DNA of 64,000 nucleotides. Origin: Rhodoglobus sp. Its GTDB lineage: Bacteria > Actinomycetota > Actinomycetes > Actinomycetales > Microbacteriaceae. The position numbers and the translations under genes are program-made. Shown piece after piece: positions 42,650 to 51,292 of this stretch. A model generated the notes under the pieces. It saw only the letters and a list, made by a program, of their open reading frames with translations. It had not been told where the DNA came from and did no database searches. Positions within the stretch are counted from its first letter, which is position 1, and every line of letters starts with the position of its first letter. The stretch covers positions 310,001 through 374,000 of the forward strand of contig JAODAV010000001.1 of NCBI GenBank assembly GCA_025463605.1, given 5' to 3'.

Positions 42650-43677
42650 CGGTCGAGGCGAACGATCGCCTTTCCGGGGATGTCGGCGACGGTCGCGAGT
42701 CGGTGGAACATGCTGTCGGCCTCGTCGAGCCCGACTTCGGCGCTGATAAGCGAGTCGAACGCCGCATCGCCGCGGGCGACCCACTCGGCGCAATCGCGGA
42801 ACACGTCGAACGAGTAGGTGAAGCTGCCGATGACCGAGCGCTCCTCGGTGCTGATGCGGTAGGCCGAGACATCGAGTTGCGGGCTTCCCATGCCGACGAG
42901 ACACACCCGTCCGCCGAAGGCCGTGGACAAGAGCGCGTCGGAGAGTGATTGCGAGATGCCCACGGCGTCCACTGCGACGTCGACGAGACCCCCGTGCTTG
43001 AGCACGAGCTGCTCAGCGACAGGTGCCTCGCGCGGGTCGATGACGATGGCACCGAGCGAGGCACACAGCTGCCGCCGGGCTTCGTTGAGTTCGCTGACGT
43101 AGACCTCGGATGCGCCTTCGTACAGCGCCGCGAGCACGGTCGACTGGCCGATCGGCCCGCCCCCGATGATGAGAACGCGGTCGCCCTTGGCGAGACTCAC
43201 TCGCCGCACGGCATTGAGACCGACGGCGAGCGGCTCGATGAGCGCGCCGTGAGTCTCGGGCATGCTCTCCGGCAGAAGAAGCACGTTGCCGGCCGGCACC
43301 ACGAAGCGCTCCGCGAAGGCCGAGACTATGGCAGGGTTCACGCCGACGACGGACCTCGCCGGGGCGTGCTGTTCACGGCCCGCGAACTCCTCCAGGTCGC
43401 GACGCGGCACGATGACGGGGTTGACAGTCGCGAGGGAGCCGATGGGGTATGCAACCGCATCCACACCCGGTCCGATCTCATGGATGCGGCCGACGGTCTC
43501 GTGGCCCATCACCTGCCCCGGGGAGCGTCGGCCGTTGTCGCCGGTGTACCCGTGGATGTCGGAGCCGCAGATGCCGGTGGCAATGGTCTGCATCACGATT
43601 TCACCGGGGCCGGCCACGGGATCGGCCATGTCGACGACGACAAGGTGACCGAAGGCCTCGAGCTGCAGTGCGCGCAT
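42646..43677 (-). CDS. Zinc-type alcohol dehydrogenase (MDR family)
   Basis: A 343-residue medium-chain dehydrogenase. Catalytic-zinc residues are present in TGICGSDIHGY and GHETVGR, and the NAD motif is VLIIGGGPIGQS. The loop that normally holds four structural-zinc cysteines (PRRDLEEFAGREQHAPARS, near residues 91-109) has none. It may oxidise a polyol or sugar acid. It has its own GTTCA-N6-TGAAT upstream motif, linking it to the neighbouring sugar-acid cluster. Confidence 0.88.
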   Translation of the reverse strand: MRALQLEAFGHLVVVDMADPVAGPGEIVMQTIATGICGSDIHGYTGDNGRRSPGQVMGHETVGRIHEIGPGVDAVAYPIGSLATVNPVIVPRRDLEEFAGREQHAPARSVVGVNPAIVSAFAERFVVPAGNVLLLPESMPETHGALIEPLAVGLNAVRRVSLAKGDRVLIIGGGPIGQSTVLAALYEGASEVYVSELNEARRQLCASLGAIVIDPREAPVAEQLVLKHGGLVDVAVDAVGISQSLSDALLSTAFGGRVCLVGMGSPQLDVSAYRISTEERSVIGSFTYSFDVFRDCAEWVARGDAAFDSLISAEVGLDEADSMFHRLATVADIPGKAIVRLDR

Positions 43678-43690
43678 GTTTTCTCTCGTT

Positions 43691-43706
43691 GTTCACGCTT
43701 GTGAAT
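43691..43706. promoter_or_regulatory. Putative operator GTTCA-N6-TGAAT (alcohol dehydrogenase)
   Basis: GTTCACGCTTGTGAAT, 14 bases before the alcohol dehydrogenase start, has the same GTTCA-N6-TGAA form as sites at 50820 and 60513. A second inverted repeat, GAATTGGTATTC, overlaps it. The IclR regulator encoded at 44894 is the likely binder (inference). Confidence 0.48.
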
Positions 43707-43764
43707 TGGTATTCAAGCTAACGAAACCAGCATGGCACACCAGCGCGCCGACCACAATCTGAGC

Positions 43765-44889
43765 TCAGACCGAAGTGCCCGGGCCGAAGCCGTCCCACTG
43801 CTCGACGATCACCCCGTGCGCGACCACAGTCGCCCGGCGCAGCGCAGCGAAGACGACACACGCGTGATTCGGAATGATCTCGACTCGAGTGCCCACCTCG
43901 GGGGCGGGCGCGGGCGACTCGCCGATCCAGCGCAACCAGCCGTGCTCCTCCGAGAGGCGGTCGATGATCCAGCCCCCCTGGCCGACGAGCAGGCCGTAGC
44001 CGGGGTAGCGGTCGCGATGCGCCGCCGCCGGAAGCAAGTCGGCGCCGAGAGCCTTGGATCCGGCGTCGATGCACGCGCGGCCAGGAGACGGGTGGCTCAC
44101 GACCGTGGCAACCACCCGGATCGCAGTCGAATCAGGCGTCGCCGTGCCCAGGGCGACCTGCCCCAGATCGTTCACGGCGTAGATGCCGGGCCGAACGTGC
44201 GTGACTCCGGGCACGCCGACCACCACGCGCGCCGACGCCGTCGACCCGAGAGAGACCTCGGGCAGCGCCATCCCCCGCGCCCGGATGCGGTCGGCGAGCG
44301 CGACCATGTCTCGCGCGATCGTGGTCGCGCGGGCGGCGAGGTCGTCGTCATCCGTCGCACCGTAGACCGAGCCCTCGTGGGAGTAGATGCCGACGAGGTC
44401 GACCCCATCCAGAGCGGCGATGCGCTCGGCCGTGTCCACGGCGTCGGCCGGGTCGACTCCCTCGCGCCCCATGCCCGTGTCCACCGCGAGAAGCAAGCGC
44501 GCCGTGCGACCCACCGCCGCGAAGGCTCGGCCCACGTCCCGTGCACCGGTCACGCTGTCGGTGCCCAGCGTGAGCTCGACACGGCCAGCGAGTTCTGCGG
44601 CGCGCCCGGCCTTGTCGGCACCCACGATCGGGTAGGCGACGAACAGCCGGTCGATCCCTGCGTCCGCGAACGCCTCCGCCTCACCGAGCTTCGCGACGCA
44701 CAGTCCGTGCGAGCCCCTTTCGATCTGGAGCCGCCCGAGCTCGGCCATGCGGTGGGTCTTCGCGTGCGGCACCAGGTGAACGCCGTGACGTGCCGCGAGC
44801 GCAGCCATTTCGTCGAGGTTGCGCTCGAGTACGACGCGGTCAACGATCAGGCTCGGGGTCGGTACGTCGAACCCCGTCCACGCCGTCAC
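43765..44889 (-). CDS. Alanine racemase N-domain PLP enzyme, D-serine dehydratase / D-threonine aldolase family
   Basis: A 374-residue fold-III PLP enzyme. PLP lysine is Lys44 in VPHAKTHRM. Near the C-terminus PNHAC supplies His342 and Cys344, the zinc pair of eukaryotic-type D-serine dehydratase; D-threonine aldolases carry His and Asp here. Either deamination of D-serine-like or retro-aldol cleavage of beta-hydroxy-D-amino acids is possible, with the first favoured by the Cys. Start GTG, four bases after the IclR stop. Confidence 0.84.
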   Translation of the reverse strand: MTAWTGFDVPTPSLIVDRVVLERNLDEMAALAARHGVHLVPHAKTHRMAELGRLQIERGSHGLCVAKLGEAEAFADAGIDRLFVAYPIVGADKAGRAAELAGRVELTLGTDSVTGARDVGRAFAAVGRTARLLLAVDTGMGREGVDPADAVDTAERIAALDGVDLVGIYSHEGSVYGATDDDDLAARATTIARDMVALADRIRARGMALPEVSLGSTASARVVVGVPGVTHVRPGIYAVNDLGQVALGTATPDSTAIRVVATVVSHPSPGRACIDAGSKALGADLLPAAAHRDRYPGYGLLVGQGGWIIDRLSEEHGWLRWIGESPAPAPEVGTRVEIIPNHACVVFAALRRATVVAHGVIVEQWDGFGPGTSV

Positions 44890-44893
44890 CGAC

Positions 44894-45676
44894 TCAACCC
44901 GAAATCGTCGCGTCCAGAGCGACCGAGGTGAGCCGCGCCTGCCGCATGAGCACTTCGATCATGTGACCGACCTGCAGCTCGCCCAGGTCGATGCGAGCTT
45001 TGGGAACCGAGCAACTCATGGCCGCGACGACAGCACCCGATTTGTCCCGTATGGGCACCGCGACGCAATAGACGCCGTGTGTGTACTCGCCGTCGTCGAC
45101 CGCGTATCCCTGCCGCCGCACCTCGTGAAGCACCTGGATGAGCTGGTCGCCCGATGTGATGGTCTTGGCGGTGTAGCCCTCGAGCTCGGTGCCGGAGAAG
45201 CGGGACTGCACCACCGATTCGGGCACGCCCGACAGCAGCGCCTTGCCGATGCCCGTGACGTAGGCGGGCAGCCGGCTTCCCACATTGGAGATGAGGCGCA
45301 GCGGACGCGTGCCCTCGACCTTGTCGATGTACACGACGTCGAGGTCGTCGAGGATGGCCAGCTGCACCGTCTCGTCGAGTTCGAGGTTCGCCTCGCGCAG
45401 GTATTGACGCGCGCGCACCACGAGTTCGCGGCTGCGCAGGAACGACTGGCCGACTTCCCACGGCTTCACACCGATGGAGTACAAACGGTGCACCGGATCG
45501 AACGTGAGCCATTTCATGGCGATGATGGTCTGCAGCAGACCGTGCAGGCTGCTCTTGGGATAGGGCAGCACGTCGGCGAGCTCCACGAAGCTCACGCCTT
45601 CGCGGTACCGCGCCACCACCTCGAGGATTTCCAGCGTCCTCTGGGCGGACTTGACGCTTTGCGTCTCCTCTTTCAT
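44894..45676 (-). CDS. IclR family transcriptional regulator
   Basis: A 260-residue IclR protein: N-terminal winged helix (residues 7-70; VSFVELADVLPYPKSSLHGLLQTI) and a C-terminal GAF-like effector domain with VYIDKVEGTRPLRLISNVGSRLPAYVTGIGKALLSGVPES. GGAGGG precedes the ATG. It lies within the operon of importer 1. Its effector is likely a pathway intermediate. Candidate targets are the three GTTCA-N6-TGAA sites. Confidence 0.92.
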   Translation of the reverse strand: MKEETQSVKSAQRTLEILEVVARYREGVSFVELADVLPYPKSSLHGLLQTIIAMKWLTFDPVHRLYSIGVKPWEVGQSFLRSRELVVRARQYLREANLELDETVQLAILDDLDVVYIDKVEGTRPLRLISNVGSRLPAYVTGIGKALLSGVPESVVQSRFSGTELEGYTAKTITSGDQLIQVLHEVRRQGYAVDDGEYTHGVYCVAVPIRDKSGAVVAAMSCSVPKARIDLGELQVGHMIEVLMRQARLTSVALDATISG

Positions 45677-45700
45677 GTGCCCTCCGCGCTTCTCGGCGAC

Positions 45701-46693
45701 TCAGCGTAACCTATCGCCGACGTCGATCCACTGCCCTGAGGCAGCGGCCGAGTCGACGCTCGCGGCGGCGCACGCGAGGGCGGCGATGCCCTCCGCAAGC
45801 CCGGGCACCGTGTCGCCCGGGGAGGCGCATGCGTCGCGGAAGTCAGCGAGCTCGGTCGCGAGCCAATCGTCGGATGCGCCGGCAATTGACTCGGACCCGT
45901 CATCGGCCGTCGAGAGGGTCGCGGTGCGAGCCATCGAGTCGATCGTGATGAGCCCATGCGTGCCCTGGATGACCGTGATCGCGTTGGCGTGGGAGCCGTA
46001 CTGCCGCGCGAAACCGATCGCGACGTCGACGAGCACACCGGTCTCGCTCTCGGCGCCGATGATCGCCGCCGACTCCACCTCATCGCCCGGCAACACGGTC
46101 GTGCGGCACGATACGCGCGCGATCGCCTCACCGAGAAGCCACGCGGTGCGATCGAACGCGTGGTGGGACTGCAGCTGCAGCACTCCACCGCCTGCGGCGC
46201 GACTCCAGTACCACGCTGGCGTCGCAAACTGGGCCTCGATGATGTTGTCAGACACCAGAACGGCGTCGCCGATGCGTCCAGCAGCGATCCACTCCTGCGC
46301 CCGGCGCCACTCCGCGCGGAAGCGGTAGCTGAACCCCAGCATGAGCTGCACTCCCGCCGCCTCGGTCGCATCTGCGATGCGCGCGGCCTCATCGAGCGTG
46401 TTGCAAAGCGGCTTGTCGACGAGAAGGTGCAGGCCCGCTCGCGCGCCGTCGACGCACGCCTGCTCGTGCAGATGGTGCGGCAACCCGACGTAGATCGCAT
46501 CGGCAAGGCGGCCCTCGATTACCGCAGCGAGAGTGGGAACCGCCACGGCGCCCACCGCACCGGCCGCGGACTCGGCGCGGGCGGCATCCGGATCGACCAC
46601 AGCAGTCACCTCGAGACCGTCGATCGCCGCCGCCGTCGCGGCCACCTTCGCTCCCATCACACCAGCGCCGATCACGGCGAGTCGCAGCGTCAT
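45701..46693 (-). CDS. Gfo/Idh/MocA family oxidoreductase
   Basis: A 330-residue NAD(P)-dependent oxidoreductase. N-terminal Rossmann motif LAVIGAGVMGAKVAA, then GLPHHLHEQACVDGARAGLHLLVDKPL, the conserved catalytic-lysine loop (here DKP instead of EKP), and the family's alpha/beta sheet domain. Members oxidise sugar, inositol or sugar-acid hydroxyls. The ATG at 46693 overlaps the stop of the phosphotriesterase-like gene. Confidence 0.9.
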   Translation of the reverse strand: MTLRLAVIGAGVMGAKVAATAAAIDGLEVTAVVDPDAARAESAAGAVGAVAVPTLAAVIEGRLADAIYVGLPHHLHEQACVDGARAGLHLLVDKPLCNTLDEAARIADATEAAGVQLMLGFSYRFRAEWRRAQEWIAAGRIGDAVLVSDNIIEAQFATPAWYWSRAAGGGVLQLQSHHAFDRTAWLLGEAIARVSCRTTVLPGDEVESAAIIGAESETGVLVDVAIGFARQYGSHANAITVIQGTHGLITIDSMARTATLSTADDGSESIAGASDDWLATELADFRDACASPGDTVPGLAEGIAALACAAASVDSAAASGQWIDVGDRLR

Positions 46694-47631
46694 GCCACCG
46701 CCGGTGCCGTGAATGCGAATGCTCGCGCGGGGTTCTCCACGGTCATCCGGTGGATCTGCTCCTCCGTCACGCCGCGCTCGCGCAGCATGGGAACGAAGTT
46801 GACGATGACGTTGGCGTAGCCGACGCCGCCGTATGCCGCGAGCTGTCCGAGTTCGCAGATGTCGTTCGCAAGCATCACCCGGTCGGCAAGTCCCAGACTG
46901 CACAGCTGTGCGACATTGTCGGCCCGGAATTCGAGAGGGGCGTATCCGCCCACGAACGCGAGGTTGTCGACGTTGATCCAGGCGCCGCGTTCGGCGATCG
47001 GGATGATGTTGTCGACGTTCTTGCGATCACCGAGGTGGGAGATGATCACGACCGACGGGTCGACGCCCTCCTCCGCGAGCAGGTCGAGTTGCTCGAGGGC
47101 CAGCTCACCCCAGTGCGTCGTGTGCGTGAGGATCGGGATGCCGGTGCGCACGTGCGCCCGACCCGCCGCCCGGAACACGCGCTCGACCGCGGGGGTGATG
47201 TGCCCGCGCTCTGTGCCGATCTCGCCGATGAAGCCGGGCCGCACGTCAGTGCCTTCGGCGCCGCTCGTGATCTCGTCGACGAGGAACTGAGCGAGCTCCT
47301 CCGTCGAGCGCTCCGCGATGTACGGCGGGTAGACCACCTCTCGGTACCACCCGGCGCCCATGACGATATTGACCCCGGATGCCCGGCTCAGCCGGGCGAG
47401 CGCCGCCGGGTCGCGCTTCAGCCCGATGTTGGTGGGGTCGCAGATCGTTCCGCCGCCGGCCGCCTTGAACAGCTGCAGTTCGGCGAGGGCGACCTTCTCG
47501 TCGTCGAGAATCACTTCGTAGAGCTGTCGGAGCCCCCACGCATCGACGACGATGTGATCGTGGGTGAGGGTGTTGCCCATCTCGGAGGGATCGATCTCCC
47601 CGAGCACAGTCATCACTTTTCCAGCCGACAC
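46690..47631 (-). CDS. Phosphotriesterase-family metal hydrolase
   Basis: A 313-residue TIM-barrel hydrolase. Metal ligands are the HDH in LTHDHIVVD (His24, His26), the bridging Glu in FIGEIGTE, His in THTTHW and SHLGD, and Asp in MLANDICELG. Many members in sugar gene clusters are lactonases rather than phosphotriesterases, and that role suits this location. GTG start, overlapping the next gene. Confidence 0.87.
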   Translation of the reverse strand: MSAGKVMTVLGEIDPSEMGNTLTHDHIVVDAWGLRQLYEVILDDEKVALAELQLFKAAGGGTICDPTNIGLKRDPAALARLSRASGVNIVMGAGWYREVVYPPYIAERSTEELAQFLVDEITSGAEGTDVRPGFIGEIGTERGHITPAVERVFRAAGRAHVRTGIPILTHTTHWGELALEQLDLLAEEGVDPSVVIISHLGDRKNVDNIIPIAERGAWINVDNLAFVGGYAPLEFRADNVAQLCSLGLADRVMLANDICELGQLAAYGGVGYANVIVNFVPMLRERGVTEEQIHRMTVENPARAFAFTAPAVA

Positions 47632-47641
47632 AGAGGTCCTC

Positions 47642-48517
47642 TCACTTGACGCTGCCGGCCGCGAGGCCGCTCACGATGTACTTCTGAAAACCGATCGCGA
47701 TGAGCACGGGCGGCACGACGGTGACCACAGTCGCTGCCGCGAGGGTGGTCCACGAGAACTGCTGGAGGCTCTGGAGCCCGGCGACGACGGGCGGCGCGGT
47801 GAGGCTGTCGGTGAGCACGAGCGCGTAGAAGAACTCGCTCCACGCCTCGAGGAAGGCGAGCAGGCCGGCCGCGATGAGCCCCGGCTTCGCGAGCGGGGCG
47901 ACGATCACGGCGAGCGACCGCAGGCGCGATGCACCGTCGATCATGGCGGCTTCCTCGATCTCCGCCGGCACCGTGTCGAAGTAGGTCTTGAGCACCCACA
48001 CCGAGATCGGCAGCGTGAACGCGATGTAGGCGATCATCAGGCCGGATGTCGTGTTGAGCAGTCCCACCTGGCGGAAGACGATGAAGAACGGAAGCACGAT
48101 CGCCAGTCCCGGCACGACGCGCGACGCGATGAGGAGGAAGTACCCGATGCTCGCCCCGCGGAACGGGAAGCGCGAGAACGCGTAACCTGCGAGTCCTCCG
48201 ATCACGACGTTCACCACGGCGACGACGACGCCCACGATGAGGCTGCGGCCGAGCGCCGGCAGGATGCGCTCCACGGCATCCGTGCTCGACACGGTGCCGC
48301 CGGTTCCCTCCCCGAACGGCGTCGAGTCGCCCGTGAAGATGGCGACGTAGTTGACGAATGTCGGGTTCTCGGGCCACCAGTGGAACGGCACCGCACCGAT
48401 CTCCGACGGCGTCATGACGCTCGAGAGCACCGTGAAGTACAGGGGGAAGAGAATCCAGATGAGGAAGAAGCCGAACCCCGCGTAGACGATGACCGACTGG
48501 ATGCGCGAGCGCCTCAT
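47642..48517 (-). CDS. CUT1 carbohydrate ABC transporter permease, MalG-like (importer 1)
   Basis: A 291-residue permease with six membrane segments and the EAA docking loop EIEEAAMIDGASRLRSLAVIVAPLAKPG. The C-terminus SGLAAGSVK is the typical MalG-class ending. ATGA overlap with the partner permease. No ATPase gene lies in this operon. Confidence 0.92.
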   Translation of the reverse strand: MRRSRIQSVIVYAGFGFFLIWILFPLYFTVLSSVMTPSEIGAVPFHWWPENPTFVNYVAIFTGDSTPFGEGTGGTVSSTDAVERILPALGRSLIVGVVVAVVNVVIGGLAGYAFSRFPFRGASIGYFLLIASRVVPGLAIVLPFFIVFRQVGLLNTTSGLMIAYIAFTLPISVWVLKTYFDTVPAEIEEAAMIDGASRLRSLAVIVAPLAKPGLIAAGLLAFLEAWSEFFYALVLTDSLTAPPVVAGLQSLQQFSWTTLAAATVVTVVPPVLIAIGFQKYIVSGLAAGSVK

Positions 48518-49440
48518 CCGACACGCTCCGTCACTCCGGTGTCGCGGTACATGAGTTTGACGAAGAGGAATCCGAGTCCCAGTGCCAGCGCGCCGAGCAC
48601 GACCGAGGTCGCCGATGCGAGAGCCAGGTTCGTGTCAACGAAGAGCTGCTGGTACAGGAAGATCGACATCACGGTCGTCGCGTTGCCAGGGCCTCCCTGG
48701 GTCATCGCCCAGATCACGTCGAACTGCATGAATCCCGAGATGGTATTGAGGATGATCACCACTCCTATCACGGGTCGCAGCCACGGAAGCGTCATGTGGG
48801 TGAATCGCTGCCACACGCTCGCCCCGTCGACGAGGGATGCCTCGTGGATCTCCCGCGGCATCGTCTGAAGTCCCGCGAGGAACAGCAGGGCGGCGAGGGA
48901 TGCCTGTCGCCAGGCGGCCGCGAGAATCGTGACGATCACCGCACCGGTCTTGGTCGAAAGTGGTGCGGAGAAGTCGTCGGCGAGACCGGTGTCGACCACG
49001 AGCGCGCGCAGCACCCCGACGTCACCGTCGACGAACCACTTCCACACGATGCCGACCATCACCCACGGGAATGCCCAGGGCACGATGAGCAACCCGCGAG
49101 CCAGCCACCGCCCGCGGAAGCGCTGGTCGAGCAGAAGCGCGAACGCGAGCCCGAGCACCGTGGAGAGAACGAGGAAGCCGACCGCGTAGACGGCCGTGAG
49201 CCCCAGGGAGTTCAGGAACTTGCCGTTGCTGAAGAGCTTCGTGTAGTTCTCGAAGTTGTTCCAGCCGCCCGCGCTGACGAACGTGACGTCCTGCAGCGAG
49301 TAGATGAGCGTCTGGATCGCCGGCCAGGCGATGAGACCGATGACCAGCAGGAGCGCCGGCGCCGCGAGAATAGCCCCGAATCGCCTGTCTGACCGGGCGA
49401 GGGGTGAGTCGCTGCGATAGCTCCTGCTGGTCTTCGTCAT
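48514..49440 (-). CDS. CUT1 carbohydrate ABC transporter permease, MalF-like (importer 1)
   Basis: A 308-residue permease with six membrane segments, WNNFENYTKLF near residue 60 (a conserved UgpA/MalF-class region) and an EAA loop EIHEASLVDGASVWQRFTHMTLPWLRP. It lies seven bases after the binding-protein gene and pairs with the next permease. Confidence 0.92.
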   Translation of the reverse strand: MTKTSRSYRSDSPLARSDRRFGAILAAPALLLVIGLIAWPAIQTLIYSLQDVTFVSAGGWNNFENYTKLFSNGKFLNSLGLTAVYAVGFLVLSTVLGLAFALLLDQRFRGRWLARGLLIVPWAFPWVMVGIVWKWFVDGDVGVLRALVVDTGLADDFSAPLSTKTGAVIVTILAAAWRQASLAALLFLAGLQTMPREIHEASLVDGASVWQRFTHMTLPWLRPVIGVVIILNTISGFMQFDVIWAMTQGGPGNATTVMSIFLYQQLFVDTNLALASATSVVLGALALGLGFLFVKLMYRDTGVTERVG

Positions 49441-49447
49441 GGTCGGA

Positions 49448-50806
49448 TCAGGAACCCGCCGCGTCGATGGCGTCGGCGGAGAGCCCGTCGATGGTCTCCT
49501 TCACGGTGGCCTCGCCGATGAGCATGGCCTGGATGCGGTCGCCCACCGCCGTCTGGAAGGTCGCGTACCACGGCGACACACGAGCCGACACGGCAGCCGT
49601 GTTGTTCTCGAACGCATCCGAGAGCTTGTCCATGTCGTAGTACTCGGGGAAGGCAGCGCGGAATGCCTCCTCCTTGAACAAGCCGGGGTACGGAGCCAGC
49701 AGCGCCGCGGACTGCGCCCACGAGATGAAGGTCGAGTACGAGCCCGAATCGTCCTTCCAGCCGTAGTGCTTGAGGAGGTTCCACGCGTCTTGCGCGCGGT
49801 CGCCCTCGAGCGCGCCGCCCATCTGCACGACCTCGCCGATCTGCAGGGCCTTTCCGTCGGAGCCCGGGCTGCGGTATGCCATGTCCACATTCTCCGACTG
49901 CGGGCCCGCCGCGACGCGGATCTCCTTGAGGAAGTAGTGGTGCAACTCGAAGAAGGCGCTCGTGCCCTGGGCCATAGCCGTGACGTGAACGCCCGGGTCG
50001 GCCGTGAGGATGCCCTGCGAGGTCATGCCGTCCTGGTACATCGCGGTCCACCACTCGAGCACCTCGGTGGTCTTGGGGTCGTCGGCGAAGACGGGAGCAC
50101 CCTTGTCGTCGAACGGCGTGACGCCGTCGGCGAGAAGGTAGTTGAGCAAGTACTCCTCGCAGAACTGCTTCGTCCAGTAGGCGCCGTATGGCGACTCGAC
50201 GCCGGCGGCCTTGAGCTTCTCGCTGAGGTCGTAGATCTCGGCCTTCGTCTTCGGTTCGCCACTGCCCCCGACGCTCTCGACGAGCGAGCGGTTGTAGAAG
50301 AGGGAGTAGATCGCGGAGAAGTAGGGAACGCTGATGATGCGTCCGTCGGGGATCTGGTAATACCCGCGAGACGACGGGAACATGTCGGCGATCATGTCTT
50401 CAGCGCCGTCGAAGTCCCGCAGGTCGGCGGCCCAGCCCTGGTCCGCGTACTTCGTCGAGGTGTAGGCGAAGTTGTAGAACACATCGACACCCTCGCCGCC
50501 GAGCAGGCGGGTCTGGAGGGCCGAGACGTATCCGACGTTGGGGATGAGGGAGAGGTCGACTTTCACATCCGTCGCCGCCGTGAACGCGTCGAGGTTGGCG
50601 CGGATCTGGTCGGGGTATGCCTCCCATGCAGTCATCGAGAGCGTCCCCGTGTAGGTCGTACCTGGGGCTGTTGGCGCGCAGCCCGCAAGGGCGTTGAGCA
50701 CCGGAATGGTCACTCCGGCCGCTATTGCTCCGCGGAGGAGCGTGCGACGAGAGAGCGTTGAATTGAACAGCGTGCCGCCAGCAGGGGTCTGTCCTTGGTA
50801 CGTCAT
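49448..50806 (-). CDS. Extracellular solute-binding lipoprotein, family 1 (importer 1)
   Basis: A 452-residue receptor. The N-terminus has a twin-arginine-like SRRTLLRG followed by a hydrophobic core and an ALAGC lipobox, suggesting Tat export and lipid anchoring. The body shows the family-1 pattern: LSMTAWEAYPDQIRANLDAF and later QDGMTSQGIL. AGGAGGAG precedes the ATG, and a GTTCA-N6-TGAAC site lies 14 bases upstream. First gene of the importer-1 operon running down to 43765. Confidence 0.9.
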   Translation of the reverse strand: MTYQGQTPAGGTLFNSTLSRRTLLRGAIAAGVTIPVLNALAGCAPTAPGTTYTGTLSMTAWEAYPDQIRANLDAFTAATDVKVDLSLIPNVGYVSALQTRLLGGEGVDVFYNFAYTSTKYADQGWAADLRDFDGAEDMIADMFPSSRGYYQIPDGRIISVPYFSAIYSLFYNRSLVESVGGSGEPKTKAEIYDLSEKLKAAGVESPYGAYWTKQFCEEYLLNYLLADGVTPFDDKGAPVFADDPKTTEVLEWWTAMYQDGMTSQGILTADPGVHVTAMAQGTSAFFELHHYFLKEIRVAAGPQSENVDMAYRSPGSDGKALQIGEVVQMGGALEGDRAQDAWNLLKHYGWKDDSGSYSTFISWAQSAALLAPYPGLFKEEAFRAAFPEYYDMDKLSDAFENNTAAVSARVSPWYATFQTAVGDRIQAMLIGEATVKETIDGLSADAIDAAGS

Positions 50807-50819
50807 GGAGCTCCTCCTA

Positions 50820-50835
50820 GTTCATATAAGTGAAC
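50820..50835. promoter_or_regulatory. Putative operator GTTCA-N6-TGAAC (importer 1)
   Basis: GTTCATATAAGTGAAC is a perfect inverted repeat of five-base arms around six bases, just upstream of the binding-protein ribosome site. It matches the form of sites at 43691 and 60513. Position near the start codon suits repression. Confidence 0.5.
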
Positions 50836-50911
50836 TTCAATACTCAGATGTAAATGTCTACCACGCCAGGTGCGGCGTGACAATAGAGTTCGGCCTCGAT
50901 CCGGCGAGTCG

Positions 50912-51292
50912 TCACGGCTCGCTGACAGCGAGTACATCTATTTCGACGAGAAGGCCAGGCGGAAGGGTCACGTAGACCGTCGTGCGCGCCGGATAGGGCG
51001 CCGAGAAGAACGACCCGTACACCGAGTTCATGTCTGCGAACTGCGATGGATCGGTGAGATACACCCGCACGTGCACGACGTCGTCGAGCGACGCTCCGCA
51101 CGACGCGAGCGCCGCGGCGAGGTTCTCGAGCGTCTGCCGCGTCTGCGCCGGGACTCCCTCGACGAGTTCGCCCGACGGCGTGAACCCGGCCTGGCCGGCG
51201 CATGCCACCGTCGACCCGATCCGCACGGCCTGCGAGTACGGCCCGGCAGGCGGCGGGGCATCCGGCGTGCGTCCTTCGATTCTCCTGGTCAT
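50912..51292 (-). CDS. RidA (YjgF) family protein
   Basis: A 126-residue RidA-fold protein with PAGPYSQAVRIGSTVACAGQAG near the start and VVHVRVYLTDPSQFADMN. RidA members hydrolyse reactive enamine/imine intermediates released by PLP enzymes. The conserved Arg of true RidA appears within HVRVYLTD. Presence with two PLP enzymes in the cluster fits a clearing role. Coupled to the FAH gene by ATGA; last gene of the importer-2 operon. Confidence 0.88.
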   Translation of the reverse strand: MTRRIEGRTPDAPPPAGPYSQAVRIGSTVACAGQAGFTPSGELVEGVPAQTRQTLENLAAALASCGASLDDVVHVRVYLTDPSQFADMNSVYGSFFSAPYPARTTVYVTLPPGLLVEIDVLAVSEP

